A stretch of 64,000 bases of DNA from Dendrophyllia cribrosa. Its lineage: Eukaryota; Cnidaria; Anthozoa; Scleractinia; Dendrophylliidae. How positions within the stretch are numbered: the stretch's first letter is position 1; the number at the start of each line of letters is the position of its first letter. Below the pieces are notes generated by a model. The model saw nothing but the letters and a program-made list of their open reading frames with translations, had not been told where the DNA came from and did not search any database. The stretch is taken from positions 61,412,655 through 61,476,654 of the forward strand of contig JAJLRJ010000001.1 of NCBI GenBank assembly GCA_024195265.1, written 5' to 3'. Position numbers and translations under genes: made by a program. Shown piece after piece: positions 11,604-20,172 of this stretch.

Positions 11604-11856
11604 TAAATAGCCTATACATAAAATAGCTTTTCGGGAGTTTTGAGAAACGCACCTCTGGTCCAGAGGGGATGCGAAAATTCATCCAGTAATCCCTACCCTT
11701 AAATAAAATTAAAATCAAATTTGATTCTGTTTTGTTCTATATAATCTTTTTATTCAATTAAGTTGTATATTTAGTGGCATCCGGCGTTATAACATGGAAA
11801 TAATTAAGCAAAGCGACATTTTGTTATTTCGGCGGAACAGTGTCCCTTGAAGTATA

Positions 11857-12022
11857 TGTAATCGCATGGGCTCGAGTAAAATTAAGGATTAATATCACGC
11901 TTGTTTTCGGAAGCTGTAGGTAGAAATTGCCCGAGTGGCGAAGTGACGAGGGCAATTTCTACAGATTCAGAAAACACGAGTGATATTATTCCTTAATTTT
12001 ACGAGGTAACATGCGATTACTT
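11857..12022. mobile_element. fold-back MITE
   Basis: Arms pair around a centre near 11935: GTAATCGCATG with CATGCGATTAC, AAAATTAAGGATTAATATCA with TGATATTATTCCTTAATTTT, and GTAG...AGAAATTGCCC with GGGCAATTTCTAC. No coding capacity. Confidence 0.65.
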
Positions 12023-13764
12023 GTTTATAACATAGCGGGCAAAATTATATGGAAACCTTTCAGACTTTTTAAGAGTCACTAGACTTGAAACTGACCCGAA
12101 GTGAACTGAAATACTCTCTCGCAAACTAACAAAAAAACTTTTTAACTTACTATTGTTAAATAAATTTCTAATGTCAAAGATACATTTGGCCGTTATGTAC
12201 ATCAAGAGATCGACAAAGCCTAACTTATCGATAAAAGATACTTTACGACAAAAACGTAGCGTACCTGTGTTATGAAGTTTCAGTGTCGCTTTGATAACAA
12301 CAACAAATGGCGAGTTCAAGCCTTCTTTCACCGTCTTTCAGCCTTATTCTTTTTCCTGTTAAATGTAAATTGTCCCTTTCAGCAAAATCTGTCAAAGTTC
12401 TTTTCTTTAGGTCCGCAGAAATCCGCATATATTATAAGTGAAGTGATGGAACTTAACCGGCTTTTGTCGCCATGAATGAATTTCTTCGAGGTCTTCAACG
12501 TCGCAAACTGGCCTGCAGTCATCTAGTTACAGTTGTAATCCAAGTTTTAACACAAATAATCGCTTCCTGATTGGCATAAAATGCTGTAATTCATCTAAAG
12601 AATTCCTTTCTTACGTATCATCCGATTTCCTTGCTTTTTTAATAGAAAAATATCCGGCGAAACATGCGAGCGCTCCGTTTGTAAATTTTCTTCAAAATCC
12701 CGCTAAACGACACGCTCGACCAATCACGAGTGAGAAAATTTGATGCTCGACCAATCAGGAGCGAGTAATTTTTCCTTCAATTAGGAAAAGTGCCCTTTTT
12801 GTCAGCCAATCAGCATTCAGTAATTTTGCCCTCTATACAGGGTTGCAATGACTGAGAGGCGGCTGTATTCGTAGACTAGCGCGCAGGCGTCAGCTTTTTC
12901 ACTGAATATTTACTATACGAGTCTACGTTAGCACGCAGGTCAATGTCACGTGCTTAATTGTATCGCTTCCTCTTTTGTCAGTGTGTGATCTTTGTGCGAA
13001 GTCACCTTAGGTATTTCAGATCCTCGATGTCAATTTTTACATTGACCCAGTTTGGAAGTTGCATGCCTTGATGAACCCGTTATCAGGTGAGCTTCAATCA
13101 AAAAGAGCAATTGTTAAAAAAATATTTTTTCGTTCTGACGAATGGGTTAATTTTGTTCACCAATTGCGTAATTGTGTCGACTGTACGTCTACTGATATAC
13201 TCGGGTTTGATAATGGAAAATGCATCATCGTTGCATGAATAAATTAATTTTCACAACCTTTAAGAAAATAAAACCATAGAGAGGTAATAGTATGCAATAA
13301 AGGAACAAGTTGCATCTTCAGATCGCGAGTGTAAACGTGCGGCGATTTTGGTGAGATTTAGGCGCGATTTGTCGCGCGATGTCGCAGAGGTTTTGAACAA
13401 TATTCGAAACATGAAGCAAATTGGCGGTGTTCACCCGACAGAAATCGTCCCTTCTTAACTAGCGACAAAAGTTGCATTGGAGAGCGCAACAAAAATCGCA
13501 TAAAAAAATCGCATATTTCACATTTTAAAGACGTGAAGCTCTGGGAAGGAGAATTAATGCCCGCTGGTGCCCGCTTGCTCGAGCCTGCGCGCAGACGTAT
13601 CTTATTTTCTTTGGTTCAAAAGGACATCTGTGCGCAGGCTCGCTTCTCTTCCTTGTGAACATCAATCTCGAGCTCAGTGCTCCTATCTTTTACGCATGAC
13701 CGACTGGGGCGTCTTGCGCAAACAAAACACCGAAGGCTCTGGGGGTCGGGAATTATGTGTGAAC
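12023..13764. other. intergenic, repeat-derived in part
   Basis: No gene supported. Three CCAAT-containing segments (near 12720, 12750 and 12805) are spaced 30-55 bp apart, each in a similar context (GACCAATCACGAGTG, GACCAATCAGGAGCG, GCCAATCAGCATT). An imperfect inverted repeat lies at 13581-13641 (GAGCCTGCGCGCAGA against TCTGTGCGCAGGCTC). Both patterns look like transposon debris. Confidence 0.4.
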
Positions 13765-13772
13765 AGGGGAGC

Positions 13773-13945
13773 AGGAGCGGTGTAGTGGTGAGAGCACTCG
13801 GCTCCGGTGTCACATGTGGGTTGAATTTGTTGTTGGTTCTCATCCTTGCTCCGAGCGTTTTTCTCCGGGTACTCCGGTTTTCCTCCCTCCATAAAAACTA
13901 GCACTTCCAAATTCTAATTCGATCCGGAATTCGAGGGCCACAGGT
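13773..13945 (+). mobile_element. tRNA-like SINE copy 2
   Basis: The better preserved partner of the 990-1165 copy. GGTGTAGTGGTGAGAGCACT and ACATGTGGGTTGAATTTG act as A-box-like and B-box-like blocks, followed by a TTGTTGGTTCTCATCC body and a CCTCCCTCCATAAAAACTAG segment. It lies tail to tail with a LINE fragment on the opposite strand, whose (ATTAAAG)n tail begins near 13976. Confidence 0.65.
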
Positions 13946-13975
13946 TTGTCAGTCGAGAGACTGTTAAGTGTTACC

Positions 13976-14490
13976 CTTTAATCTTTCTTTAATCTTTAAT
14001 CATTATTTATACACGGTAAAAAATCATCAGGTATAAAACTTCCTATACAATAACTAACCTACTAAAACCTTAAAATCCTAATCTTAACATTAAATATTAT
14101 CTTACAACAATAAGCCACGCAAAAACCTGATTTCCATGAATGCCGTGTTTAAAAATTATAGTAGAGAAGGCGTTTAAATTCACTTAATGAATAAGACTCT
14201 CTAATGTTACAGGGTAAGCTGTTCCAAACGGTTGCCCCGCTGTAAATAAAACTATTTTTCATGTAGTTAGTTCTTGGAAAGGGGACAACAAGTTTGTTTA
14301 CCGAGTTCCTCAAAGAATAGTTTGATTCATTTCGCTTTATAAATTTACATGTGAGATATTCAGGTACCAGACCGTTTAAAGACTACAAGTCTTTCCAGTT
14401 GAGTTTGTGAAACAAGGAATAAACATCTACGTCATAGTTTGACGAAGTTATTACTCGTGCAGCACGGTTTTGTAGTTTTTTACCCTCGTT
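13976..14490 (-). pseudogene. CR1/L2-like non-LTR retrotransposon, 3' fragment of reverse transcriptase
   Basis: Read on the minus strand from 14490, the conceptual translation gives the C-terminal signature of CR1/L2-type reverse transcriptases in order: LQNRAARVITSSNYDV, LNWKDL, NGLVPEYLTCKFI, YSLRNSVNKLVVPFPRTNYM and SGATVWNSLPCNIRESYSL. There is a stop just before NGLVPE, so the copy is dead. It ends in a short ATTAAAG microsatellite (13978-14005), typical of this LINE group. The 5' part is missing. Confidence 0.75.
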
Positions 14491-15047
14491 AAAACAAATT
14501 ACTTATTTTATTTAAGGAACTCGGCTTGAGGAGCTTCAGTCTTGTTCTCTTTCAGTTCCGCTTATCGTCATTCGCAGCAGTATTGCGTCGCAGGGTTATA
14601 TACACAAAAAGATTCATTGATAGCGAAAAGAAGCTGTTTTCCTTCTAAAGATGACATTTGCTAGTTCTGAGGGGAAGTAGTAAATGTAATACATGAATGC
14701 GCGGAGATAGAAGATTTCTAATTTCTCCTTCGAGTGTTTAACCCGATATCGCACGAGTGAGCGCAGCGAACGAGTAAGATATCGAGTTGAACACGAATCT
14801 CCAAGCGGCCGTGTATTATTTTATTTATCATATAAGCGACACTGATTACGAAATTTTAAGCAATTTGCCTAAGATTTCCGAAGATTTAACTGAATTCTCC
14901 GAGTACTATACGAAGGTTTTGTGAATATTTCCGACTATTTTCCGAAATTTTCCGAAAATTTCCAGGAAAGATCCGAAGATGTTTCGATTGTAGATCAACA
15001 CCTTTTAGCTCGTTTCACGTTTAATAAGGACAAACATGGCAGCTAAC
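14491..15047. other. intergenic, no gene recognised
   Basis: A short imperfect palindrome lies around 14740-14800 (CCCGATATCGCACGAGTGAG and GAACGAGTAAGATATCG). Otherwise AT-rich and featureless. Confidence 0.4.
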
Positions 15048-15191
15048 GTAAAGTCATTGGTATCTTCACTCCTCACAGTCTATCTTCACATTTCCGTAAA
15101 GTCATTGGTATCTTCACTCCTCACAGTCTATCTTCACATTTCCGTAAAGTCATTGGTATCTTCACTCCTCACAGTCTATCTTCACATTTCC
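15048..15191 (+). repeat. three-copy perfect tandem repeat, 48 bp unit
   Basis: Unit GTAAAGTCATTGGTATCTTC... starts at 15048, 15096 and 15144. The copies are identical. 48 is a multiple of three, so the frame 15036-15248 reads three copies of VKSLVSSLLTVYLHIS. That frame (70 codons, ATG at 15036) shows no other feature and is probably not a gene. Confidence 0.95.
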
Positions 15192-15886
15192 GCTCGAGAT
15201 ATGATTTTCCGCGATGCCGGTGAGAAATCTAAGTTTGTATTTCCCTGAAGTTTATGTAATAAAAGAGCGTTTACAAGATTGCTTTCGGTTGCTAACTAGG
15301 ATGATAATTATAATATAAAAAAAGAGTCAAACGTTAAAAATTGAGCAGTTTCTTGAAACGAAACTCGCGGCAATTTGCTGCCGGAGTGAGAAAACTGAAA
15401 TCCTGAGTCTTTATGGTCATTATATTTCAACTTTATCCTTTTCACATTTTTCAGCCGGAAAAACATGCTTAAAAAGTATTTGCTTAAAAAGTATTTGTTT
15501 CAATAACTTGTGGGCAATAACTCAGGAAATTAGTCAAGTTAAAACAACCGCCTTCAAAGATGACTTCACGAGATCTGTAATTACACGACAGCAAAAGTTT
15601 ATAGCTCAATTTTGAAGTTTGAAACAAAGAGGAAAAAGGTAAAGGCAATTACTAGTGAGCATCACGGAGACAGATGTCATTTATATTTCTGGTGTTTGAT
15701 TGGTTTATATAGCACCAACTAGATCTATTTTGCAATACCTGTCAAGCAAGAAAAGGGAAAAGAAACCATTAACTCGATCGGGCCAAATCTTTGGCACTGA
15801 ATATACATGAAATAGAAAACGTTGAACCCAAGAGAAAGGTTTTAGGCAATGATTACTTGAAAAAGCCTTCGGTTTCTAAAATAATC
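15192..15886. other. 5' flank of GPCR paralog 3
   Basis: AT-rich. No gene or paired repeat seen apart from a short direct duplication of TGCTTAAAAAGTATTTG at 15467-15498. Confidence 0.4.
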
Positions 15887-16846
15887 ATGGAAACTTCACG
15901 ACAATTCAACTTATCAACCGAAAATACTTCGAGTTCAGGTGCAATCATCGACCGGATATGTTACAACATGGACGCTCGCTTCTTTGAAATCGGAGACTTC
16001 CTCGATTGGTATATTGCAAACTTAATAGTTAACACTATCTTAGCCATCGTTGCTTCTTTGGAGAATTTACTCATCTTAATTACTATCTGGAGAACCTCTA
16101 CTCTACACACGCCTTTAAACATTTTGCTGTTTTGTCTCGCGCTATCGGACCTTGGAGTTGGGTTGTTAGCTCAACCACTCATTGTTATTTACACTGCAGC
16201 TAAAATACAAGGATTTATCAGCATGGCTTGCGTTAGTGGAGCGGCCGCCGCTGTGTTGTCGACTTATCTTTGTGGTGTCTCCTTATTAAGCATCACGGCT
16301 GTGAGCATTGACCGATATTTAGCGTTGTATCTTCACCTGAGGTATAAACAGCTTGTCACCAATAAACGTGTTATAGCACTTCTCGTTTGCACTTGGTTGT
16401 TCGCGGCTCTTGTTCTTTTTACATGGCTGTGGTATCCTTCGCTTATTCCCTTCATAATAGTTGCAATTGGTTTAATGTGTATTGTCACCACAACGTTTTG
16501 CTTTTGTCGGATTTACCTCATTTTGCGGTATCACCATAAAAAGATCTGTTTGCAGTTACGATCAAACAGTTCGATCAAGACATCGAATGAAACACTAAAC
16601 TCAAAACACTACAAGCATTCAGTATTAGGAATGTTTATGGTTTACATCCTCTTACTTCTCTGCTATATCCCGTTGATTTGTATTTCTTGTGTGATCGTGC
16701 TTCAAGGCATGACAATCAGTAATCGACTTCTGTTTGAACTGACAAGAACTGTAGTTTATGCCAATTCTACTATGAATCCACTGTTATATTGTTGGCGTCT
16801 CCGACATATAAGGGCAGCTGTAACCAGATTTTTGCCTTGTGTTTAG
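15887..16846 (+). CDS. intronless rhodopsin-family (class A) GPCR, paralog 3
   Basis: Seven-helix plasma-membrane receptor. The open frame reaches back to 15791 but opens on TTG; the first ATG is at 15887, giving 319 residues. Counting from the TTG, landmarks are N-terminal sequons NLS and NTS (40-47), TM1 ENLLILI, TM2 LALSDLGVG (D120), Cys147 before TM3, DRY at 174-176, TM6 CYIPL, and TM7 NPLLY at 329-333, then a very short tail ending FLPCV. The extracellular loop 2 between WLWYPSL and TM5 has no cysteine. It belongs to the same family as paralogs 1 and 2 (RTSTLHTPLNILLF, YLHLRYKQLVTNKR) but is more diverged and on the opposite strand. No splice sites are needed. Ligand unknown. Confidence 0.9.
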   Translation: METSRQFNLSTENTSSSGAIIDRICYNMDARFFEIGDFLDWYIANLIVNTILAIVASLENLLILITIWRTSTLHTPLNILLFCLALSDLGVGLLAQPLIVIYTAAKIQGFISMACVSGAAAAVLSTYLCGVSLLSITAVSIDRYLALYLHLRYKQLVTNKRVIALLVCTWLFAALVLFTWLWYPSLIPFIIVAIGLMCIVTTTFCFCRIYLILRYHHKKICLQLRSNSSIKTSNETLNSKHYKHSVLGMFMVYILLLLCYIPLICISCVIVLQGMTISNRLLFELTRTVVYANSTMNPLLYCWRLRHIRAAVTRFLPCV

Positions 16847-17672
16847 CAGGCTTAACCCCTTCAAAGAAGCGCACCTTATTACAGCTTCCGAAGAACTGAT
16901 ATGCCTTCACGCGTTTCAGTTCGACTGTTATGGCTACACAATACATAATTTGGGGCGCAGAAATTGAAGATAAAACAGAGCGCTCAGTGCTGTAAACTTG
17001 TAATGTTTCGGATGACGAAGAGAAGAACAGAAAATGAAGTTTATCATGGCTGCACTTAACACGCAACACAAGGCGAGATATAAAAGTAAAAGAAAGGGAT
17101 TGAATATTCGTGTCTCCATTTAAGTTCACACGAGTAAAAAAATTTCCTCTTGAAAAAGGAGTGTGAATATTCCGTCATTCAGTTCAATTCGTGTCCGCGC
17201 TAAAAGCTTGCACTCATTGTTATACTGAAATAAATTTAAAATTCCATTTTGTTTGCATTTCCCCCTTCTGAGGGTTAATTATTCACGTAGATTATCTCTT
17301 CTTCTTTTTTCAGAAAATAGCCCTTAAAAAAGAGGAATTCCTTAAATGAGTTAACATCTTAGGGAAATTTACTGAATTAGTCAGAAAAGTCGAGACAGTA
17401 GAATAGCGAAAACTTAACTATGTGCTACTAGTACTGTTTATTCAGACTTCGTTAGTACAGAAAGTTTCGAGCAATTAGCGTTGAGGTGTTTATCTTATTT
17501 GTATACATGAGCAGATGACTTATTCAGACCTGCCAGTTTATACCTGTCATTTAACGCAGCTGCTACTGCATCAGGAAATTAGACATAGAAATAATTCTTG
17601 ATCTTGATTGGTCATGAATGCGCCTATTTGTTATACGCCATTTGTGAGGCGGTTACGTTGGTGTCAAATTTC
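16847..17672. other. 3' flank of GPCR paralog 3, no feature recognised
   Basis: No gene. Minus-strand frames at 16770-17129 are shadows without a domain. Confidence 0.4.
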
Positions 17673-18047
17673 AGTTTGACGGGTGATAAACTAATGTAAA
17701 AAATGTTTTCAACGTAATATACCGTGTCAATACATCGGAGAAACAAAACGCAAACTAAATGAACGATTTGGTGAAAATCGCCGCTCTGTAAAGAATCCAC
17801 ATCATCTCAGCTGCTCTACTCCCATATCAGAACACTTTACTGATCTACCAGGACACTCTACTAAGGATATGCAACTTATCATCCACTGGAATTAATACGA
17901 AAAAGCAGAGACTCTGTACGTAGCGCGTGAAGCATTTCGGACTCTCATAGACAAAGCAAAGACGTCAGAACCACTTGGAATCAACAGACGCGACGAGCTT
18001 CATTAACTTTCTCATCATTAGTCAGTTTAGTTTATCACCCGTCAAAC
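17673..18047 (+). pseudogene. Penelope-like element, GIY-YIG endonuclease fragment between inverted repeats
   Basis: 17719-18006 translates to the C-terminal GIY-YIG nuclease part of a Penelope-like retroelement: IPCQYIGETKRKLNERFGEN (with the YIG signature), then HHLSC, ISEHF, GHSTKDMQL, a stop at 17893-17895, and AREAFRTLIDKAKTSEPLGI up to a terminal TAA at 18004. The internal stop and the missing reverse transcriptase mark it as dead. The fragment is bracketed by a near-perfect 20-bp inverted repeat (AGTTTGACGGGTGATAAACT at 17673; matching complement at 18028-18047). Confidence 0.8.
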
Positions 18048-18286
18048 CCTTTACCAATCATATTCATTGTTTTTGTTATTCTTTATTTTTTTTTTTCAGA
18101 ACCACTGGTATAACGTTTTTACAGTTGTAATCATTCATAGTGCTAGCCCCTGAAGAAGCTTTGTTTTACAAAGCGAAATATTATATTCCACTTTTATTTC
18201 ATTTTGTTTTATTTGTTTCTGCTTTTGTTGTTCTGCCGTAAGGATCAGTTTGCCGTTTCTTTTGTTTCACAGCTGTTTCGTCGTAA
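18048..18286. other. Penelope 3' untranslated type sequence
   Basis: Contains CCCCTGAAGAAGCTTTGTTTT followed by ACAAAGCGAAATATTATATTCC (18145-18192). This 'tgaagaag...cgaaat' hairpin-like terminus resembles 3' ends of Penelope-like elements and fits as the downstream part of the fragment at 17719-18006. Confidence 0.45.
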
Positions 18287-18606
18287 TACAAAACTGAATG
18301 CAAGGCTGGCACTAGGTCATGAAGGGCAGATTTATTAAATGGCCAATATTTCGACTAATAGAACTAGTCTCCCTCAGGGCCAGGGCTATATATACTGAAA
18401 GAAAATATTGTAACGGCTCCTCAAATTTGAAAATAACATGGTTATAAATGATTGGCTAATACATGACATGTAGACTGCGCACTTGTAAACATAACATAAA
18501 AATAATATATGACATATATAGTGTATGATACAAAACTGAGTCGAAATATTGGCCATTTAATAAATCTGCCCTTTGCCGTAGTACCAGCCTTGCATTCAGT
18601 TTTGTA
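18287..18606. repeat. inverted pair of about 70 bp arms
   Basis: The arm TACAAAACTGAATGCAAGGC...GGCCAATATTTCGACT (18287-18356) is matched in reverse complement at 18539-18606 (GTCGAAATATTGGCC...GCCTTGCATTCAGTTTTGTA) with only a few mismatches. The context and the TTTCGAC type terminus suggest two oppositely oriented Penelope ends. Confidence 0.7.
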
Positions 18607-18721
18607 TTTTCACATTCAAGTGACGCCTGGCACGAGATCTTTCACAAGGAAGATCCGGCAACTACCAGCAAGTTTAATTTCTGCGTCGTGTGGACCTCTG
18701 CATTCAAAGGTTTTTCTATTT

Positions 18722-18744
18722 GTTTCCTCCTAATTAGGACTCAG
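18722..18744 (-). ncRNA. hammerhead-ribozyme-like remnant (minus)
   Basis: The minus strand reads CTGA, GTCC, TAATTA, GGAG, GAAAC. Compared with a hammerhead core (CUGAUGA, stem II GUCC/GGAC, GAAA), the loop and GAAA box are intact, but UGA of CUGAUGA is deleted and one stem-II base is changed. Hammerhead motifs are known in the terminal repeats of Penelope-like elements, which fits the surroundings. Predicted inactive. Confidence 0.5.
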
Positions 18745-18791
18745 TGGCGGGGTCGATGATCTTATGTGAGACCCTGCCTGGCTATGTAATG

Positions 18792-18824
18792 CTGATGAGT
18801 CCTAACTAGAACAAAACAGCTGTC
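18792..18824 (+). ncRNA. hammerhead-ribozyme-like remnant (plus)
   Basis: Reads CTGATGA (18792-18798), stem II GTCC, loop TAACTA, GAAC (one mismatch to GGAC), AAAA where GAAA is expected, then C and the self-complementary AGCT followed by GTC, as in minimal type I hammerheads with a very short stem III. The loss of the first G of GAAA (the G12 position) would abolish cleavage. Stem I was not found upstream. It is a diverged copy of the minus-strand motif about 50 bp away. Confidence 0.55.
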
Positions 18825-18929
18825 AATGGCTGCCACTGCCAGAGTGATATGGTTGTGCGCATGCGTAAGGTATTGGCCATACCGCGCCCGAGGGGATGGT
18901 GTAGTGTGCTTTTTGCTTTTTTGTTATAA

Positions 18930-19388
18930 AATCTGTCTTTTAAGGGTCGTTTAGTCTCTCCAATATATTGTAAATTGCAGCGGTTACATTGAATCATGTA
19001 GATTAGGTTTTTGGTGTCACAGGTCAGGTTAGATTTGATAGTGCGCGTTTCACCGGTAGAAAATAAAGAAAGTATTGTTAGTAAGTCCGTCGGAAATGTA
19101 GGGACAAATAGCGCAGTTCTTTCCGAGAGACTAAAGCGACGCTTAAAAGACAGATTTAATGAACACCGCCGTGCCATAGATAATCCTAACACCAAATCTA
19201 AACCTACTACAGCCGCCGAACATTTTCTCTCCTCTCCTAATCACACTGCTAATGACATGCAACTAATCCCCATTGGAAAAAAATTCTCTAACCGAGACTC
19301 AATACGTAAGGCCAAAGAAGCCTTTATAATCTCAAAAAGCAGAACACTTGTACCTCATGGCCTCAACATTCGCGAAGAAACATACTAA
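18930..19388. pseudogene. Penelope-like element with an inverted 5' part (GIY-YIG domain split across strands)
   Basis: On the minus strand, about 19120 down to 18930 encodes the front half of a GIY-YIG domain: RTIKSNLTCDTKNLIYMIQC, NRCNLQYIGETKRPLKDRF. On the plus strand, 19119-19388 encodes the back half: LKRRLKDRFNEHRRAIDN, AAEHFLSSPNHTANDMQLIP, RKAKEAFIISKSRTLVPHGL, ending at a TAA. The shared GAGAGACTAAA...CTTAAAAGACAGATTT block at the break occurs in both orientations (18935-18960 and 19119-19153). So one element was inserted with its 5' part flipped, as in twin-primed retrotransposition, or two copies were joined. Confidence 0.75.
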
Positions 19389-19860
19389 CTATTTATTTTC
19401 GTATTATTTAGTTTCCTTTCATTGTTTTCTGTATAGTTTTCGTTATCAACTTGTTTTATTTCCGTCTATCATCATTGTTATTTTTCTAGGTGGAGCCCTA
19501 CGCATTTCCGTTGTAACGTAAACCTCGTGTCACTTATAGCTACTTATAAAACAAACCAATGTAAATTTTACTTCATTGTATCTGAAGAAGGCTGGTTTGG
19601 CCAGCCGAAATATAGTACACCTTTTAAACTTGTATCTGCGTTGTATCGGTCTTTGCTTCTATACTATTTTCACTTGTTAAACCGATCAGATCACTAGTTT
19701 GATCCAACGTATACCAGCAGGATTGTCGTCCACGGTTACATGTTTTAACTTCTCATTTTGTCATAGTTTGTCTACATTTTTGAAAGGGCTGGTGCCCTAA
19801 ACGTCAGCTTTTTAGAATTAAGTACCTTAACGGTGGCCAATTTACCTTATCGACTTCAGA
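19389..19860 (+). mobile_element. 3' untranslated and terminal region of the Penelope-like element
   Basis: Has CTGAAGAAGGCTGGTTTGGC followed by CAGCCGAAATATAGTACACC (19581-19620). Further on, AAAGGGCTGGTGCCCTAAACGTCAGC and a GGTGGCCAATTTACCTTATC block (19785-19853) resemble the terminal sequences at 7158-7254 and 59797-59895. Confidence 0.55.
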
Positions 19861-20172
19861 TTTTTAGATCCATACAAATTCTTATAACCTGTGATACTAC
19901 CAGCAACCTTTCCCCACCGTCTTCCCCGCCTTTTTCCCGCCGAGCGGCGCTGAGCCTGCAGACTGCGCGCCAGCAGTCACTCAGCGTTCAATTACGAAAT
20001 CCCATCAACCTTTGCAAGCTCAAAGACCATGCTTTTCCATCCGCCATTTTTGTTTGAATTCTGGTGTGTTTTTGGGGTAGTGTCTGGCTTAGTTATAGGT
20101 TATTTTCACTCAGCTGACAGAGTGTTTTTTGGGTAAAGGTAATGGTATAGCTTCTTGGTTTAGTGTTTGAAG
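19861..20172 (+). promoter_or_regulatory. CSTF3 promoter and 5' untranslated region
   Basis: The 260 bp before the CSTF3 start codon is richer in G+C and CpG than its surroundings (CCCGCCGAGCGGCGCTGAGC at about 19936). No TATA box in the right place is evident. A CpG-type, TATA-less promoter suits a housekeeping RNA-processing gene. The transcription start is inferred only loosely. Confidence 0.4.

Noticed and set aside
12655..12820. Three CCAAT boxes as a promoter
   Set aside because: No gene starts nearby and the flanks repeat along with the boxes, which suggests transposon debris.
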